From Bryum argenteum (lineage: Eukaryota > Streptophyta > Bryopsida > Bryales > Bryaceae): a DNA stretch of 64,000 nt. Below the pieces are notes generated by a model, which had not been told where the DNA came from, did no database searches, and worked only from the letters and a program-made list of their open reading frames with translations. Below are positions 11,932-23,675 of this stretch, piece after piece. Location: positions 7,564,001-7,628,000 of the forward strand of contig CM073323.1 of the NCBI GenBank assembly GCA_037043015.1, given 5' to 3'. Made by a program: the position numbers and the translations under genes. How positions within the stretch are numbered: position 1 is the stretch's first letter; the number at the start of each line of letters is the position of its first letter.

Positions 11932-14900
11932 ATGTCGGATGATGAGGTGAAAGAGGAGAAGGAGCTCGACTTGACATCGCCCGATGTCGTCACCAAGTAT
12001 AAGTGCGCTGCTGAGGTCGCCAACAGTACGTAACTTCTCTATTCTTGTTTTAGGGTTTGGCTCGTTCATTTAATTAGGAGTCAGTATGCGATTTTGAATT
12101 GATGGGAGATTGAAGGTGCGGTGAGCGATCCTTGCATGATACAAAATTGCACGAAGTACTAAAATAAACTGCAATGCTGTTATTCCTCTATTGTCCTTGA
12201 ATCGAAAGCTTTTGTTTTCGTATTTCGTCTTCTCCACTTTCCCTGCGAGGTTGGATTTTGTTCATTTCAAACTTACATTGAACCGGAATGATTCGTCGCA
12301 GAGGCTTTGCAAGCCGTGTTGGCAGACTGCAAGCCTGGAGTGAAGGTTGTTGACCTGTGTGAGAAGGGCGACACCGTGATCCGCGAGTAAGTTCGCTTCT
12401 CTCTGCATCGCGTTTTCAGTGGAGTATATAAGAATCACATTATCAATAGAGGCGGACTGCAGTGGCTTTGCGAAGTAGGTGGTACCGTCGGAATGAATAG
12501 ATGTGCCCATGTAGAACGTAGCGTGGAACAACTGTTCTGTAGGAGATTCTCTATCTCTCAAACTACAAGAGCTCGGCTGTAAATCAGAGAAAGTAACTCA
12601 CGAGCTGAAGAATTTTCGCATTCCTAACAATATTTTACAATTGGCAGACAAACTGGACTTATGTACAAGAACTCGAAGAAGAAGATTGACAAAGGTGTCG
12701 CCTTCCCCACCTGTGTGTCGGTCAACAACACCGTGTGTCATTTCTCGCCTTTGGCTAGCGACGAAACTGTTCTTGTCGCCAATGACATCGTGAAAATGTA
12801 AGTTCAGGTATTCTGCGTATTGTGATATATAATAGGTGGCTGTGGAATTTGTTTGCATGGGTTTCCACTGCAATGTACAGTTAGGTTTGGTCTGGAACTG
12901 AGTCCGACCCTCTCTTGTTTGCTTGCAGCGATTTGGGCTGCCATGTCGATGGATTTGTAGCTGTTGTTGCACATACCCATGTGCTCAGCGAAGGACCTGT
13001 GACAGGTCGTGCTGCCGATGTCTTGGCTGCCGCTCACACAGCTGCAGAGGTTGCACTTCGTCTCATCAGGCCTGGGAAGAAGGTTCGTACTATTCGTACG
13101 CCTCTATCGTCTGTCTGTCAAGTTTTCATCTGTCTTATTAGGCCATTGATCCCGCTTGTGAGTTGCTCAAAACGGTGCGCTTTATTTGTTGTTCATAGAT
13201 GTTGCTTTTTTGTTCAGAACAAGGATGTCACAGAAGCAATCCAGAAGGTGGCTGCGGCATATGACTGCAAGATCGCTGAGGGTGTGTTAAGTCATCAAAT
13301 GAAGCAGTTCGTTATTGATGCCAACAAAGTGATTCTGAGCGTGAGCAACCCAGAGACGCGGGTGGACGATGCCGAGTTTGAGGAGAATGAGGTGTACGCA
13401 GTTGATATCGTGACCAGTACCGGTGATGGAAAGGTATATTCACTTTACATTTTGATGTGCTAGAGTATTGAATTTGTGATTGGATTTTCGACCACCATGA
13501 AATGGGGTTTCCGCATCTTTTAAGTCATCATCATGGTATCAACTCCGACCTTGGTCTCAATGGGTTCGTCCTGTTAACTAGCAGCTCTGTATTACATCCT
13601 GGACTACTTCTATAGAGGGCAGGGTTTGCATCAAATAACCCTGGCATACTACACGGGTTCTCCGCGCGGCGCTCTTATCTGGCGGTCCTAGAGAAAGAGT
13701 GGTGTCATAGTACAGCTTGCACGCCAGGAGGATTACCTCCTGTGTACACTGAAAGTTGTCTCCAAATTCCACTATATTATACAATCAAGTTGATCTAGAG
13801 GTCCTGATTTGATGTTCAACACAGACTCTAGGTTGAGGCTTTTCTATCACATATTGAAGATGTTGGAGTGGTATTGCTGTAGATATGTAATTGTTCCTGC
13901 AATCTCATGTTTGCTTCAGTTTCTTTTTTGTAATTTCTCATCGGCTTTATAGGTATATTATCCCTGGAGTGAGTTTTAAGTATGTTAGCATTTGACATAT
14001 TATCTTGCCTCCGTTGTGCAGCCTAAGTTGTTGGACGAGAAGCAGACCACAGTGTACAAGAGGGCTGTGGATAAGAACTACCATCTGAAGATGAAGGCAT
14101 CCAGATTCATTTTCAGCGAGATTAACACTAAGTTCCCTATCATGCCCTTTACTGCAAGGTACCTCTTCTTACTTGGTTGTTTGCAGAACATTCTTTTCCT
14201 CTCTCCATCCTGGATCTCACATATACAACTTCGTCTTTTCAAGAAATTTTTCTCTTGTTTCTCGTAAAATCACCTGAGAACATATTTTCGGCGGAATATG
14301 CAGAGCACTTGAAGAAAAGCGTGCTCGTCTTGGGCTTGTGGAATGTGTGAACCATGAGCTCCTACAGCCGTACCCTGTTCTTCACGAGAAGCCTGGTTAT
14401 TGCTTACTTCATCCTCTGTCATTGAGTCTGTAGTTTGTTACATAATCTGTAGCCTTCAGATTGTTTTGAGCCCATACTCTTAGGATTGTTCTGTCCACCA
14501 TGTGTAGCATCTGTATTTGTTTGTGGTCTACTACACCCTGAAAGTTTTTAACAGAATAATCTCCACTGGTGCCGATTCTGATCTCAATTGAGTGTATTGT
14601 CTCTTGTAGGTGACTTCGTTGCTCACATCAAGTTCACAGTATTGCTCATGCCGAATGGCTCCGACAAGATTACGGGTCAAGCTCTTCAGGAGTTCCAGCC
14701 TTCCAAGGTTGTCGATGATCCCGAGATCAAGGCGTGGTTGGCATTGGCGACCAAGTCCAAGAAGAAGGGTGGAGGCAAGAAGAAGAAAGGTAATGACCAT
14801 GCCGAACATCTTCGCTCAACCCGCAAGCACAAATAGTCAACAAATGTATATGAAGGCTGAAGGATTTGAACTTGCTCTATCTTTGAGTGACTGTAAGATT

Positions 14901-15016
14901 TCCATATCCTGACTCTACTGGGTGTTGTTGTAACAGGTAAAAAGGGAGATGCAATGATCGAGGATGCTGCGGAGGGAGCACCTGAGGGATCAGAAACAAT
15001 GGACACTTCTACTTAG
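11932..15016 (+). CDS. EBP1: EBP1 / PA2G4 proliferation-associated protein
   Basis: Complete nine-exon gene, 395 residues. Exons: 11932-12025, 12302-12386, 12648-12797, 12929-13082, 13218-13433, 14022-14158, 14304-14395, 14610-14789 and 14937-15016; all phases agree. EBP1 is a ribosome-associated growth regulator with an inactive methionine-aminopeptidase (M24) fold. Landmarks: [17 protein letters not shown] at the start, [96 protein letters not shown] and [15 protein letters not shown]. The tail is Lys-rich ([13 protein letters not shown]), as in RNA-binding EBP1 proteins. Length is close to Arabidopsis EBP1. Telo-boxes precede it. No defect seen. Confidence 0.97.
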
Positions 15017-16480
15017 TGGGAAATAGTTGAGACAGATGTACGAGGTGCTTCTAGTGGCGCACACTTTCAGTTTTGCTCCTGGCTACGGCAATAGTGTTGT
15101 CGGGCGAGAATAGGAATTATTGGATACTGTAGTCCTCGACCTGCCGTTGCTTGTCCAAGTGTATGTTCACACCAAGTCGACGGTGTTCTTGTGCAAGGTG
15201 ACATGTCTTACCAATCACCAATGATCAGGAACTGTTCGAGCACTATTGTATCACTGTTGTTTGCTTGGATAGCTAGATGCTTGCTGGTAGTAGTCATTTA
15301 TGTCCACGGGTGGTAGGTTAAAATCTTTCATTTTGCGCTGACAGTTTTTTTTAGAAGTTGGTTCATTCGTCACCATTTGAGTTCGAGAAACATTGATTCA
15401 ATCTGTGGATCCGATTAATGACGTTTGCCCCCGATTGTTTTTCTGCATAATTTTGGCATTGTGCTGAACCAACAAAGCTTATTCCAGAGAGCTATTTTAT
15501 ATCAAATAATGTTTATGTAGGTGAAGTTACATCAACTAAGCAGCAGTCAGTCAATCTCTTTCACTACTCTAGTTCACTGATTTTGATGGGTCAATGAAGT
15601 TAGAAGATAAGAGGCTCAATAACGAAAATGGTATGTGAGGTAAGGAACAAGAAACGTTCGACCGGCTGTTTGACATTGCTGATTGAATTTGAGTAGATAT
15701 GCTGCTGATTAGTACGTTATTGGCAAGACGGTCTGAAATGTAACAATGACAAGATTTACCAAAATTTCAAAGTTTTTCATCACGTTTCAGGAGATTGATC
15801 GAACACTACTGAAATGGGTGTTACAAATTTTTTTGCCCTTAACTTTGAGCAAGTACTATTTATGACAAAAGTACACACAAACTCAATAATTCAAAAATGG
15901 GGGTGACGGGTTGCATGCAGGGCTCTTGCTTTTGATTTTACTTTATGAGAAGTGACCATTCGCAACTATCATTTCCGAATTCATCTCATTACATAACACA
16001 ACACTAAGAATAACTCATTATATGACACAATAATAAGAATAGATTGGAATAACTTATTATATGACACAATAATAAGAATAGATTGGAATATCTATTTGGC
16101 CCAAAATACCATATTAGAGATTGCAAGTAACCCTCATATCCTCCTTTTGTAAGAAAGTGATTCATGTTGGGGTCTTTGGAGTTGCCGGCCACCAAATATT
16201 AATTATGAATCGTAATTGGTTCACATTTGTCTGCTATGTTTGTGTCTAATTACTCTTAACAAACACTTTGTAATTTCAATTAAGGTAATGCAAATTTCAT
16301 ACGACACTAGAATCAACAAATTCCTACGCTACATAGAACTCTTTGACGCGATTTTAAACATGATACAATCTTTCAAATTCACGATTGACATAAAAATGAT
16401 CGATTGGGCTTTTGGAGTTAAAACACTTACTTTCTCTCTTTGCTCCAACACACAATACATGTCGTAAGTGCTCTAACCCA
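15017..16480. other. EBP1 3' UTR then AT-rich intergenic DNA
   Basis: The first several hundred bases are probably the 3' UTR. Beyond about 15.5 kb no coding signal is seen. Confidence 0.5.
16011..16088 (+). repeat. 39-bp tandem duplication
   Basis: Two adjacent units beginning TAACTCATTATATGACACAA and TAACTTATTATATGACACAA, almost identical. Confidence 0.9.
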
Positions 16481-17720
16481 AACTCTTCTTTTTGAACCAA
16501 TTGTGCAATTGGAGTACAGGAAATGAGGCCTTTGCCTTGCACCTTAACCCCTAAACGCCCGAGCCTATATTTAGCAGAAAAGCACATTTCCATAGAAATC
16601 GTCATAGATGAAAATCAAGAGAAGCTATTAAGATCTTAACCGTACAAACTTGTAATAGACTTATCGAAGACCATGTGGACCAAAATTTGAGTCATGAGGC
16701 CTTATAGATTGGGAGATCGTAACATATTAATATCCAAAACAAACTGCAAAATTTCATCATTTTCACTTTTAGGTGGAAATGCTACCAGTACACCTATTGC
16801 AATGAAAAAATCACCGACTAGAAAGATGTTCTCCTTCATTTTAATAAGTCCTTTACCCAACAAAAATTCATCAAAAAAATTTCTTGGCTCAAATAAAAGC
16901 CATGCAATGGTAAAAACTACCAAACATTTTACAAAGGAAAAATAGTCCAAAACTAGACCCTTTGCATTCAATTTCATGACTTATCTTAAAAACATCTTCG
17001 ATCTTGTTAAGGTTTCTACCACTTAGACTAGACTCTAATTGGAGGTTATCCCAAAAAATTAAGTTGAAATCCAACGGTGGATGAGGGAGATATAGCTCCT
17101 CAAATATCATCCATTTTCTCACTTTTTATGTTGACAAAACATCATTGCAAATCCAATAGCAAAATCATTTGGATCAAATAACTTCTCACTACAAAGTTGT
17201 TAAGAATCACATTAAGATCATGACCATGAAAAAAAAATCATGAAAAACTATTTTTAATTTCACATAATTGGCTTGCAATGGTAATACATGCCCCATGCTT
17301 GGAAACCCAAAAACAAGAGTTGTTTTCACTAAAGTGCATTCCATTAATTCATACTTTATTGTATGGGCTTGAAAATTTTACAACACAAACTAGACTTGAT
17401 TTGGAACCTAACCCAAGTGATTTCATCCAAAACGGACCTCGGATGTAGAAGATATGGCTCTTCAAAGTTTGTGATGTACATCCAAAATGTCGTTTTTCGA
17501 CATCGTGGGCGTTTAAGGGTTAAAATTCCTTGTGATTTTGGGAGCGTGAAAATCTTCACCTCCAAATACTCATGAGGGTGTGATATATGTCTTTTAATTT
17601 TTTTTAAAACTTCCAAGGGTAAGATCTTGTATTTAAGCCTATTTTTAGTTATACAGTTTTTATAATAAACCCATTGGATGTTTATTATTTGCAAAACCAT
17701 AATATCCAAATTTTGTGCTT
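16480..17720 (+). repeat. Dispersed AT-rich repeat, copy b (longest)
   Basis: About 1.2 kb, non-coding. It has the full set of motifs shared with the other copies, including TTTCTTGGCTCAA, GGAGATATAGCTCCTCAAA and CACATAATTGGCTTGCAATG, and contains TTAACCCCTAAACGCCC on the left and its near reverse complement GGGCGTTTAAGGGTTAA near 17507. This internal inversion hints at element ends, but similarity to copy d continues past it. Confidence 0.7.
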
Positions 17721-17729
17721 AAGTTATTT

Positions 17730-18170
17730 GGGCATTGCTTAACATAATACTATGAAAGTTCCATAAATAGAAAAGATAGTGATCCATGAAATCTTATTGA
17801 TACTTATTAAAGTGAGAATACTATCAACAAACCAATTGCAATCAAAGTCGTTGATCTTCATTTCAATAACTCTCAAACCAAAAGAATCACTAAAAATATT
17901 TTCTTGGCTCAAATAATAGCCTTGCAATGGTGAAAATCACCTCATGGAGGAAAATAGTCCAAATCTTAACCTCTTGTACTAGAATCCATGCCATGTCTTC
18001 GAAACATCTTCGATCAAGTAAGCTTTTTACAACAAGACTTAGACTTGAATATAATTCCAAACCATTAAAGGAAACCAATATCCAACGCTGAATGAAGGAG
18101 GTACAACTCAAAGACCATGCAATTTTGATTCTAGTTTTTGGATTGAGAGACGCTTAAGGGTTAAGAAACA
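17730..18170 (+). repeat. Dispersed AT-rich repeat, copy c
   Basis: Tandem to copy b. Same order of motifs (TTTCTTGGCTCAAATAATAG, TAGTCCAAATC, CCATGCCATGTCTTCGAAAC), ending GACGCTTAAGGGTTAAG near 18165. Confidence 0.65.
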
Positions 18171-18833
18171 TTGTCTCCAGTAAGTTGGGTGAGGACTCAT
18201 TACACTTTTTTAACCTTGATGGCCATCTATTTTTGAATTGGATCTCACATCCATTCTATATTGTGTTTTACACAAGATTTACAAATCATCCTATTTGGTG
18301 TGAATTCAATACAATCGTCAACATACTTCTCCTTCTCCAAGGTTTGTCACTTAAGATTTTGAGAGCAAGTTAGAGCGATAACGTACTTGAGCTAACAAAT
18401 TGAGCCGGATTCTGAAGAAAGCAGGAAGACGAAAGCTCTATAGATCAAACTAAACCCAATCCCCAAAAACAATGTCAGTACAAGGTTTGACAATGTGTTT
18501 AAGATTTGAAAAAGAGTTAAAGAAGGTGAAGTGAGGTATGAGGTGCGATGAGTGATGGCCTCTTCTCTTTGCTAAGTCTAACTTGAAGAAAACCTTGCAA
18601 GGGATCTAGTAAAGTTCATCTCTCATTGAAGTATTTGGGATCTTCTCAACAGATCTCCAATTCTCCATGCGAGGTAAGCTCAGACTCTCGTTTACATCGT
18701 TCACAGTTCTTGTTTCAAATAAAATCCTCATTAGCATTAGCATCCTCAGGTCCGCTCGAGGCTAGGTAGAATAGCAAACCTTGCCATACCAGAGATTCAG
18801 ACACTCCAGAAAATCCTCATCACATGAGAGCTA

Positions 18834-18897
18834 CCGAGGCTGTCCACACACACAGAAGCAACTCTCGGCCGAGGCTACCCTCCTCAGGCATATAAGG
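18834..18897 (+). promoter_or_regulatory. RING gene 1 promoter with TATA box
   Basis: CATATAAGG at 18889-18897 lies ~150 bases before the ATG. ACCGAGGCTGTCCACACAC just upstream matches the same-order block upstream of RING gene 3 (ACCGAGGCTGCCCCACACAG then TATATAAG). Confidence 0.6.
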
Positions 18898-19047
18898 CCA
18901 GCCCTTGACCACCTTCTATCCATTCCCACATCTTCTTCTGAGTGCTGAGTGCTGAGTGCGTCATTGTGGTCCGAGAGCTTTTTGAGTGAGCTTTTGCTAG
19001 CGATCTGAGTGGTGGTGAGCCGTTGTAAGTTCCAGTTTCGAATAGCC

Positions 19048-19600
19048 ATGAAGAGAAGTTGGTCTGCATCAGCCTCCACCGACGACAAACCAGAGGCACG
19101 TCCAAATGGATTGACCTGCATCATTTGCATGGAGGCCCCATGTGAGCCAGTTACAAGTGCATGCGGTCACATCTTCTGCTGGCCATGCATCCACTCGTGG
19201 CTGAGTCCGGATGGCAAGTCGTGCCCAGTGTGTAGACATGCCTTGAAGCTAGGGGAACCGCGACATCATTCCCCTCTATGGCCCTCGATCTCGTATCGGA
19301 ACTGCAACTGCAACGTCAACTTCACGGAATGGCGATACTCGGCCGCTCAATCCGTTGTTGCCTGCAAGTAAGGAGCTGGTGAAAGAGATGAGAGTGAAGC
19401 AAGTCAGATGGCGCGCTTGGAAGAAAAACTTGGAAGAACATATGAAGATATCACTTGCACGAATGCGATGGGGTTTTCAAACCGACGTGCGGCATCAGAT
19501 GAGGAGGAAAGAATGGGGTCAAGAACTCCGAAGCTTGATGGAGCGGCTGGACCGAGCGAAGGCTTTGCTCAATTCCACCCTTCCTAGTAACATCGAGTAG
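19048..19600 (+). CDS. RING finger protein 1, RMA/RNF5-like RING, with an apparent frameshift
   Basis: Probable E3 ubiquitin ligase of a local family. The N-terminal part (from MKRSWSASAS) carries a C3HC4 RING: CIIC, CGHIFCWPC and CPVCRH. After HALKLG the frame breaks. Removing one G from the GGGG run near 19243-19246 would continue as NRDIIPLYGPRSR, the same sequence as in RING gene 3, and the second frame then runs to TAG at 19598-19600, ending with the family tail ELRSLMERLDRAKALL. So one single-base insertion, real or a homopolymer sequencing error, separates RING and tail. As written, the short product ends at 19371. No membrane anchor is seen, unlike classical RMA proteins. The transcript start is supported by a TATA box at the expected distance. 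Confidence 0.75.
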
Positions 19601-20634
19601 TGGAAATTTTTAGATTTTGATGTGGATTTTGAAAGGATGTATTTGGTAGTTTTTATAGAAAGTCATCTGGAAGTGGCTTATATATGAATTGTTTCCAAAT
19701 TTTAAGTAAAGATTGAGGGATTTTTTGCTCAAAGTATTCACTTATTAAATATTTAGGTTTGTAGACTTGAATGAAAAAATGTGCAATTTTACTCTTTGTG
19801 AGTGTGTGTGCTAAATTTATGGAATATATTTGGAGAAGTAATAGTTGATTTAAGATGGATGCTTAATTATGGCACAAGTCTTGGTTTAACACCTAAAGAT
19901 CCTTGTGTGTTCTTGGGAGCTTATAACCTCGAAACTACGAACCTCTACCTTTATGCTCTTCTACGTGGTGAAATAATTTGATTCAAAATTTTTTGAACAT
20001 CCAACCGTAAGATCTTGTACCTAAGACTATTTTAATTCATATTTTCCTCGGAAAATTGACTAATGGATGTTCATTATTTAATAGATCATAACCTCCAAAG
20101 TTTGTCTCCCAAGATTTTTCAAGTATTGTCAAGATTGTTTCTGACACTTTTGGAGGTTGGCCTTGTAAAGTTGGAACCCTTCTTGACTTGGGGCCCTTTG
20201 GAATTAAGTAGTCATTTTGTTATGATCATATTTCAAAAGAAATTTCCAAAAAGTACTAAATTAAAACTCTCCCGGTACCGCTCACAAACCATGAATTGTT
20301 GTAGAAGACTCAACAATTGAAATTTGGCTAAGTTGCAAATTTTACCACATATATACTTTGCAGCGTAGGGAGCACCTATCAAAAAAAATTAGGCAAAAAT
20401 ATTTCTTTTAGCCCAAATGACATATTTAACTAAATATGGACAGTCCACAGTCTACAATTAATAACAATAGTTGCAAAATGATTTCTAGAATCTAGGTTCT
20501 ATGAAGATACTCTTCAAATATGTAGATTTTAAGGTCATGGATGGAGGGATCTCCCCATGTTTTAAAGTCCATAAATAAGCCCAAAGTCCATAATTAGTTA
20601 ATTGATGCATCCAATTATCTTGACGGCCTAATTA
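19601..20634. other. RING gene 1 3' side and dispersed repeat copy d
   Basis: No gene seen. About 19975-20130 matches the end of dispersed repeat copy b (GTAAGATCTTGTA, GGATGTTTATTATTT-like and CATAA motifs). Confidence 0.5.
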
Positions 20635-20900
20635 AACTCCAATTCTGTTGAAATGGCATTATTCCGGTAAAATGGCACACCTGAACTTTCTAAACTGTAG
20701 TTCAAAAACCATGTGATATAACAGAATTTTAAGGTGATATTAGGGAAAATGAGTGATAATGTACATAAAGAAGTGATATTACAAAAAATTTTGTGATATT
20801 ACAGAATACACCATTTTGTATGAGCACAAATGTAAGATCTAGTGTGACAAAAATCACAAAATGGCACATGGCATAGTGCCATTTTAACGGAATTGGGGTT
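20635..20900. mobile_element. MITE, 266 bp, 4-bp target duplication ATTA
   Basis: Ends AACTCCAATTCTGTTGAAAT and its near inverse (GCCATTTTAACGGAATTGGG then GTT). ATTA stands directly on both sides (20631-20634 and 20901-20904). Same family as the element at 22089-22522. Non-coding. Four-base duplications occur in Sola-type transposons, so this assignment is a suggestion only. Confidence 0.8.
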
Positions 20901-21449
20901 ATTAGCAAAAACTAGTCTCATTGGTATATAGGGGTTAAGAATATTGTGATGGAGTTAACAATATGAGAATTTCTTGTGCATTTGCAAAATAAGTGAAATA
21001 CTTGATCAAGTAGTATCATCAATTTTAAACTCTCTTACCATTTTCAAGAATTTTTGAAGATGAAATCTAAGATGATGCTTTCAGTAAATGACACCGTAAA
21101 GATTTTACGGCCGGTAACTATATGGAGAAGCGAAGTTGAGAGCTATTTTGTAATGAGTTGCAAGCTCATCACCGTAGTCCCCCAAGCTCTGGTGAAAGGT
21201 TATAGTCTTAGAAGGATGTTGCCTGGATATCGTTAACATGCAAGTGACTTCTCAGTTGTGCGGAAACATCAACAAATAGACAGGGAAGGATCTCGGATCC
21301 GTTCTCACATCCTCCGATTGCAAGCTTGTGATAAGAGAGCTCAAGAGTGTACGTGATTTGATTTGAGAGTTGCTTGCACAAGAGTACGTGTATGATTTAG
21401 GCTGGACTCGAATGCAATTACGTTGACCTTTGTTTGCTTTTCGCTAGCA

Positions 21450-21473
21450 CTGATAGGATTTCGGTGACTGAGG
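21450..21473 (+). promoter_or_regulatory. Conserved RING-family leader motif (RING 2)
   Basis: CTGATAGGATTTCGGTGACT lies 45-70 bases before the ATG. Almost the same sequence (CTGATAGGCTTCCGGTGACT) lies at a similar distance upstream of RING gene 3 on the minus strand, and ATTTCGGTGACC upstream of RING gene 4. Confidence 0.6.
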
Positions 21474-21517
21474 AGTTGTATAGAAGTGCCTAAATTGTGC
21501 CAGTTTCCCGGTTAGAT

Positions 21518-22563
21518 ATGACGGAAACAATTATGTCTTCGTCACCCACTACTATGGAGGAACGAGTAAGACGTCCAAATGGATTGGACTGCTTCATCAG
21601 CATGGAGGCTCCCATTCAGCCAATTACAGCTGCATGCGGTCACCTCTTCTGCTGGCCGTGCATCGATCTACCGGTGGCTAGGTCCGTAATTAAGCGCGTG
21701 CCCACTGTGTCGACATTCCGTGAAGCCAAGCCGTGACTTCATTCCTCTCCGTGGCCCTCGCTTCTAGTCCTGATACTGCCAGTCCATCATCTGAAGGCAA
21801 CTGCCATTCCGGTACTGCAACTTCATCATCGGCATCTTCAGAGAGTACTATGACTGGTGATTCTTGTCCCACCTCGGCCGCCCAATCCGTTGTTGCCTGT
21901 AAGTGGGATCGAGTGTGGCTGAAGAGATGAAGATGAAGCCAATGATAATGCTAGCTCGACAGGAAGAACTGAATGATCGGTATGCGGATATCGAACTTCG
22001 AGAGCCAGCAGCTCATGCAATCGAAAAAACCGCACGTGCTCCGGATGAATGAAATGGCTCAAGAACTTCGAAGCTTGCAAGAGCGGCTAACCTCAATTCC
22101 GTTAAAATGGCACAATTCCTTGTGCCATATTGCCAAAGCCACGCTGTGCCAATTTGGTCGTGTTTCTGAAACGTGCCATTTTACTGGCATATTTTTGAAC
22201 TCAAAATCTCAAAGATTTATGCTTGCAAAATGACACGTTTTTTAATATCACCCACATCTTCCATTATATCAAAAAATTTCTGTAATATCATCAAAAATTC
22301 CATAATATCACACTATTTGATGAATTTTGACCTTCAAATTCTGTCGAAGGGCAGTTTTTTCTCAACGGCCGCTCAGAAATATCTTTGGTTTTCAGCTGCC
22401 GCTCAGAAAAATTTGCTCTATTATGTCAAAAAATGACAAAAACGAGTGTTGTTTTTTTCATTTTTTCCACCTTAAATCGTGCCATTTTACCAGAATATTG
22501 CCAAATTAACGGAATTGAGGTTGGCTTCATCGTGCCAATGAACTGCTGCAGTATCTTCAGTAA
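21518..22563 (+). pseudogene. RING finger pseudogene 2, split by a MITE
   Basis: Starts MTETIMSSSPTTMEERVRRP, close to RING gene 3. The first zinc pair is damaged (CFIS instead of CFIC). The frame is lost after CWPCID, and the other frame shows IYRWLGP, a stop, then CPLCRHSVKPSRDFIPLRGPR and another stop. The tail frame (APDEMAQELRSLQERL) is cut by the MITE at 22089-22522. On the far side of the element and its duplicated GGCT, the tail resumes as HRANELLQYLQ and a TAA at 22561-22563. It carries at least one lost zinc ligand, one frameshift, two stops and one insertion, so it is not functional. Confidence 0.85.
22089..22522. mobile_element. MITE, 434 bp, 4-bp target duplication GGCT
   Basis: Ends AACCTCAATTCCGTTAAAAT and GCCAAATTAACGGAATTGAG then GTT. 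GGCT stands directly on both sides (22085-22088 and 22523-22526). The insertion falls within the last codons of the RING pseudogene. Second member of the family seen at 20635-20900. Confidence 0.85.
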
Positions 22564-22789
22564 GTTTTTCACCCACAGAGATTTAAATCATCCATGGTGA
22601 CGTAATTTTTATAGGGAATTTCTTTTAGCGGATTTGGTGAAAAATAGATATTAGTTATTCAATCATAGTCTTTTTTGTTTGAGAGTCTGGATTTAGTCAG
22701 AGGAGCACTATAAGTTTTCAGTAACATTCTTGAAAGTTTGTGGACAAGATTGAAAGAGAATTCTTTATTTTTGAATGTTTATTGTAATA

Positions 22790-23675
22790 GACTTGCTGTA
22801 GATCATGTGGACCAATACTTGACTCATAGGAAATCATAGATTGCAAGATCATAACATATTAGTGGGCTTGCAAAGCTAACAACCTCGAAGCTACAAAATA
22901 CAATTATTTTCACTTTGAAGTGAAAATACCACTAACAAGAAATTGCAATCAAAAACTAACCAACAAGAAAATTGTTCATCTTCATCTCAAAGAAACTCTA
23001 GTTTCGAAAAAATTCATCAAAAAAATACCTTAGCTCAATAAGTAGCTTAGCATTGGTGAAAACTACCCCAAAAGTTACAAAGAAAAAATAGTCCAAAACT
23101 AGACCACTTGCACTCGAATCCATGCGTTATCTTCAGTATATCTTTGATTGGATGAAGATTTCTACCACTAAAACTAAACTCTGATTGGAATCCATTCAAA
23201 AAATGAAGACAAAATCTAATTGTGGACGAAGGAGATATAGCTCTTCAAAATTTTCCATTTTTCTCTTTTTTCATCACGTAGAAACATCATTGCAAATCCA
23301 ATACCAAAGTTATTTGGATTAAGAAACTTCCAACTACAAAGTTGTTGGGATACATCTGAAGATCACACTTATGTGAGAAAAATCCATGTAAGCTAGGTTT
23401 GATTTCACATAATTGGCTTGCAATCGTAATACATGCCAAATATTTGAAAACCCAAAAACAGAAGTTGCCTCCACTAAAATGCATGTACTGTAATTTATTT
23501 ATATTTCATTGTATGGGTCTGAAATTTTTACCATAGATTTGAGACTTGATTTGGGACCCAAAGCTAAGTGATTAATATGTCAAAAACAAAGTCTAGATGA
23601 AGAAGTTATGGCTCTTCGCAGTTTCGGCCCTTCATACAAAATGAAAATTTTCAACAGCGGGGACGTTTAGAGGTT
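22790..23675 (+). repeat. Dispersed AT-rich repeat, copy e (left arm of foldback)
   Basis: Same motif order as copy b (ATCATGTGGACCAA, ACAAAGAAAAAATAGTCCAA, GGAGATATAGCTCTTCAAA, CACATAATTGGCTTGCAAT). It ends with GGGGACGTTTAGAGGTTACC. Confidence 0.75.

Noticed and set aside
16546-17523. Dispersed repeat copy b as a TIR transposon bounded by TTAACCCCTAAACGCCC and its inverse
   Set aside because: Similarity to copy d continues beyond the right motif and no target duplication was found, so the ends are not secure.
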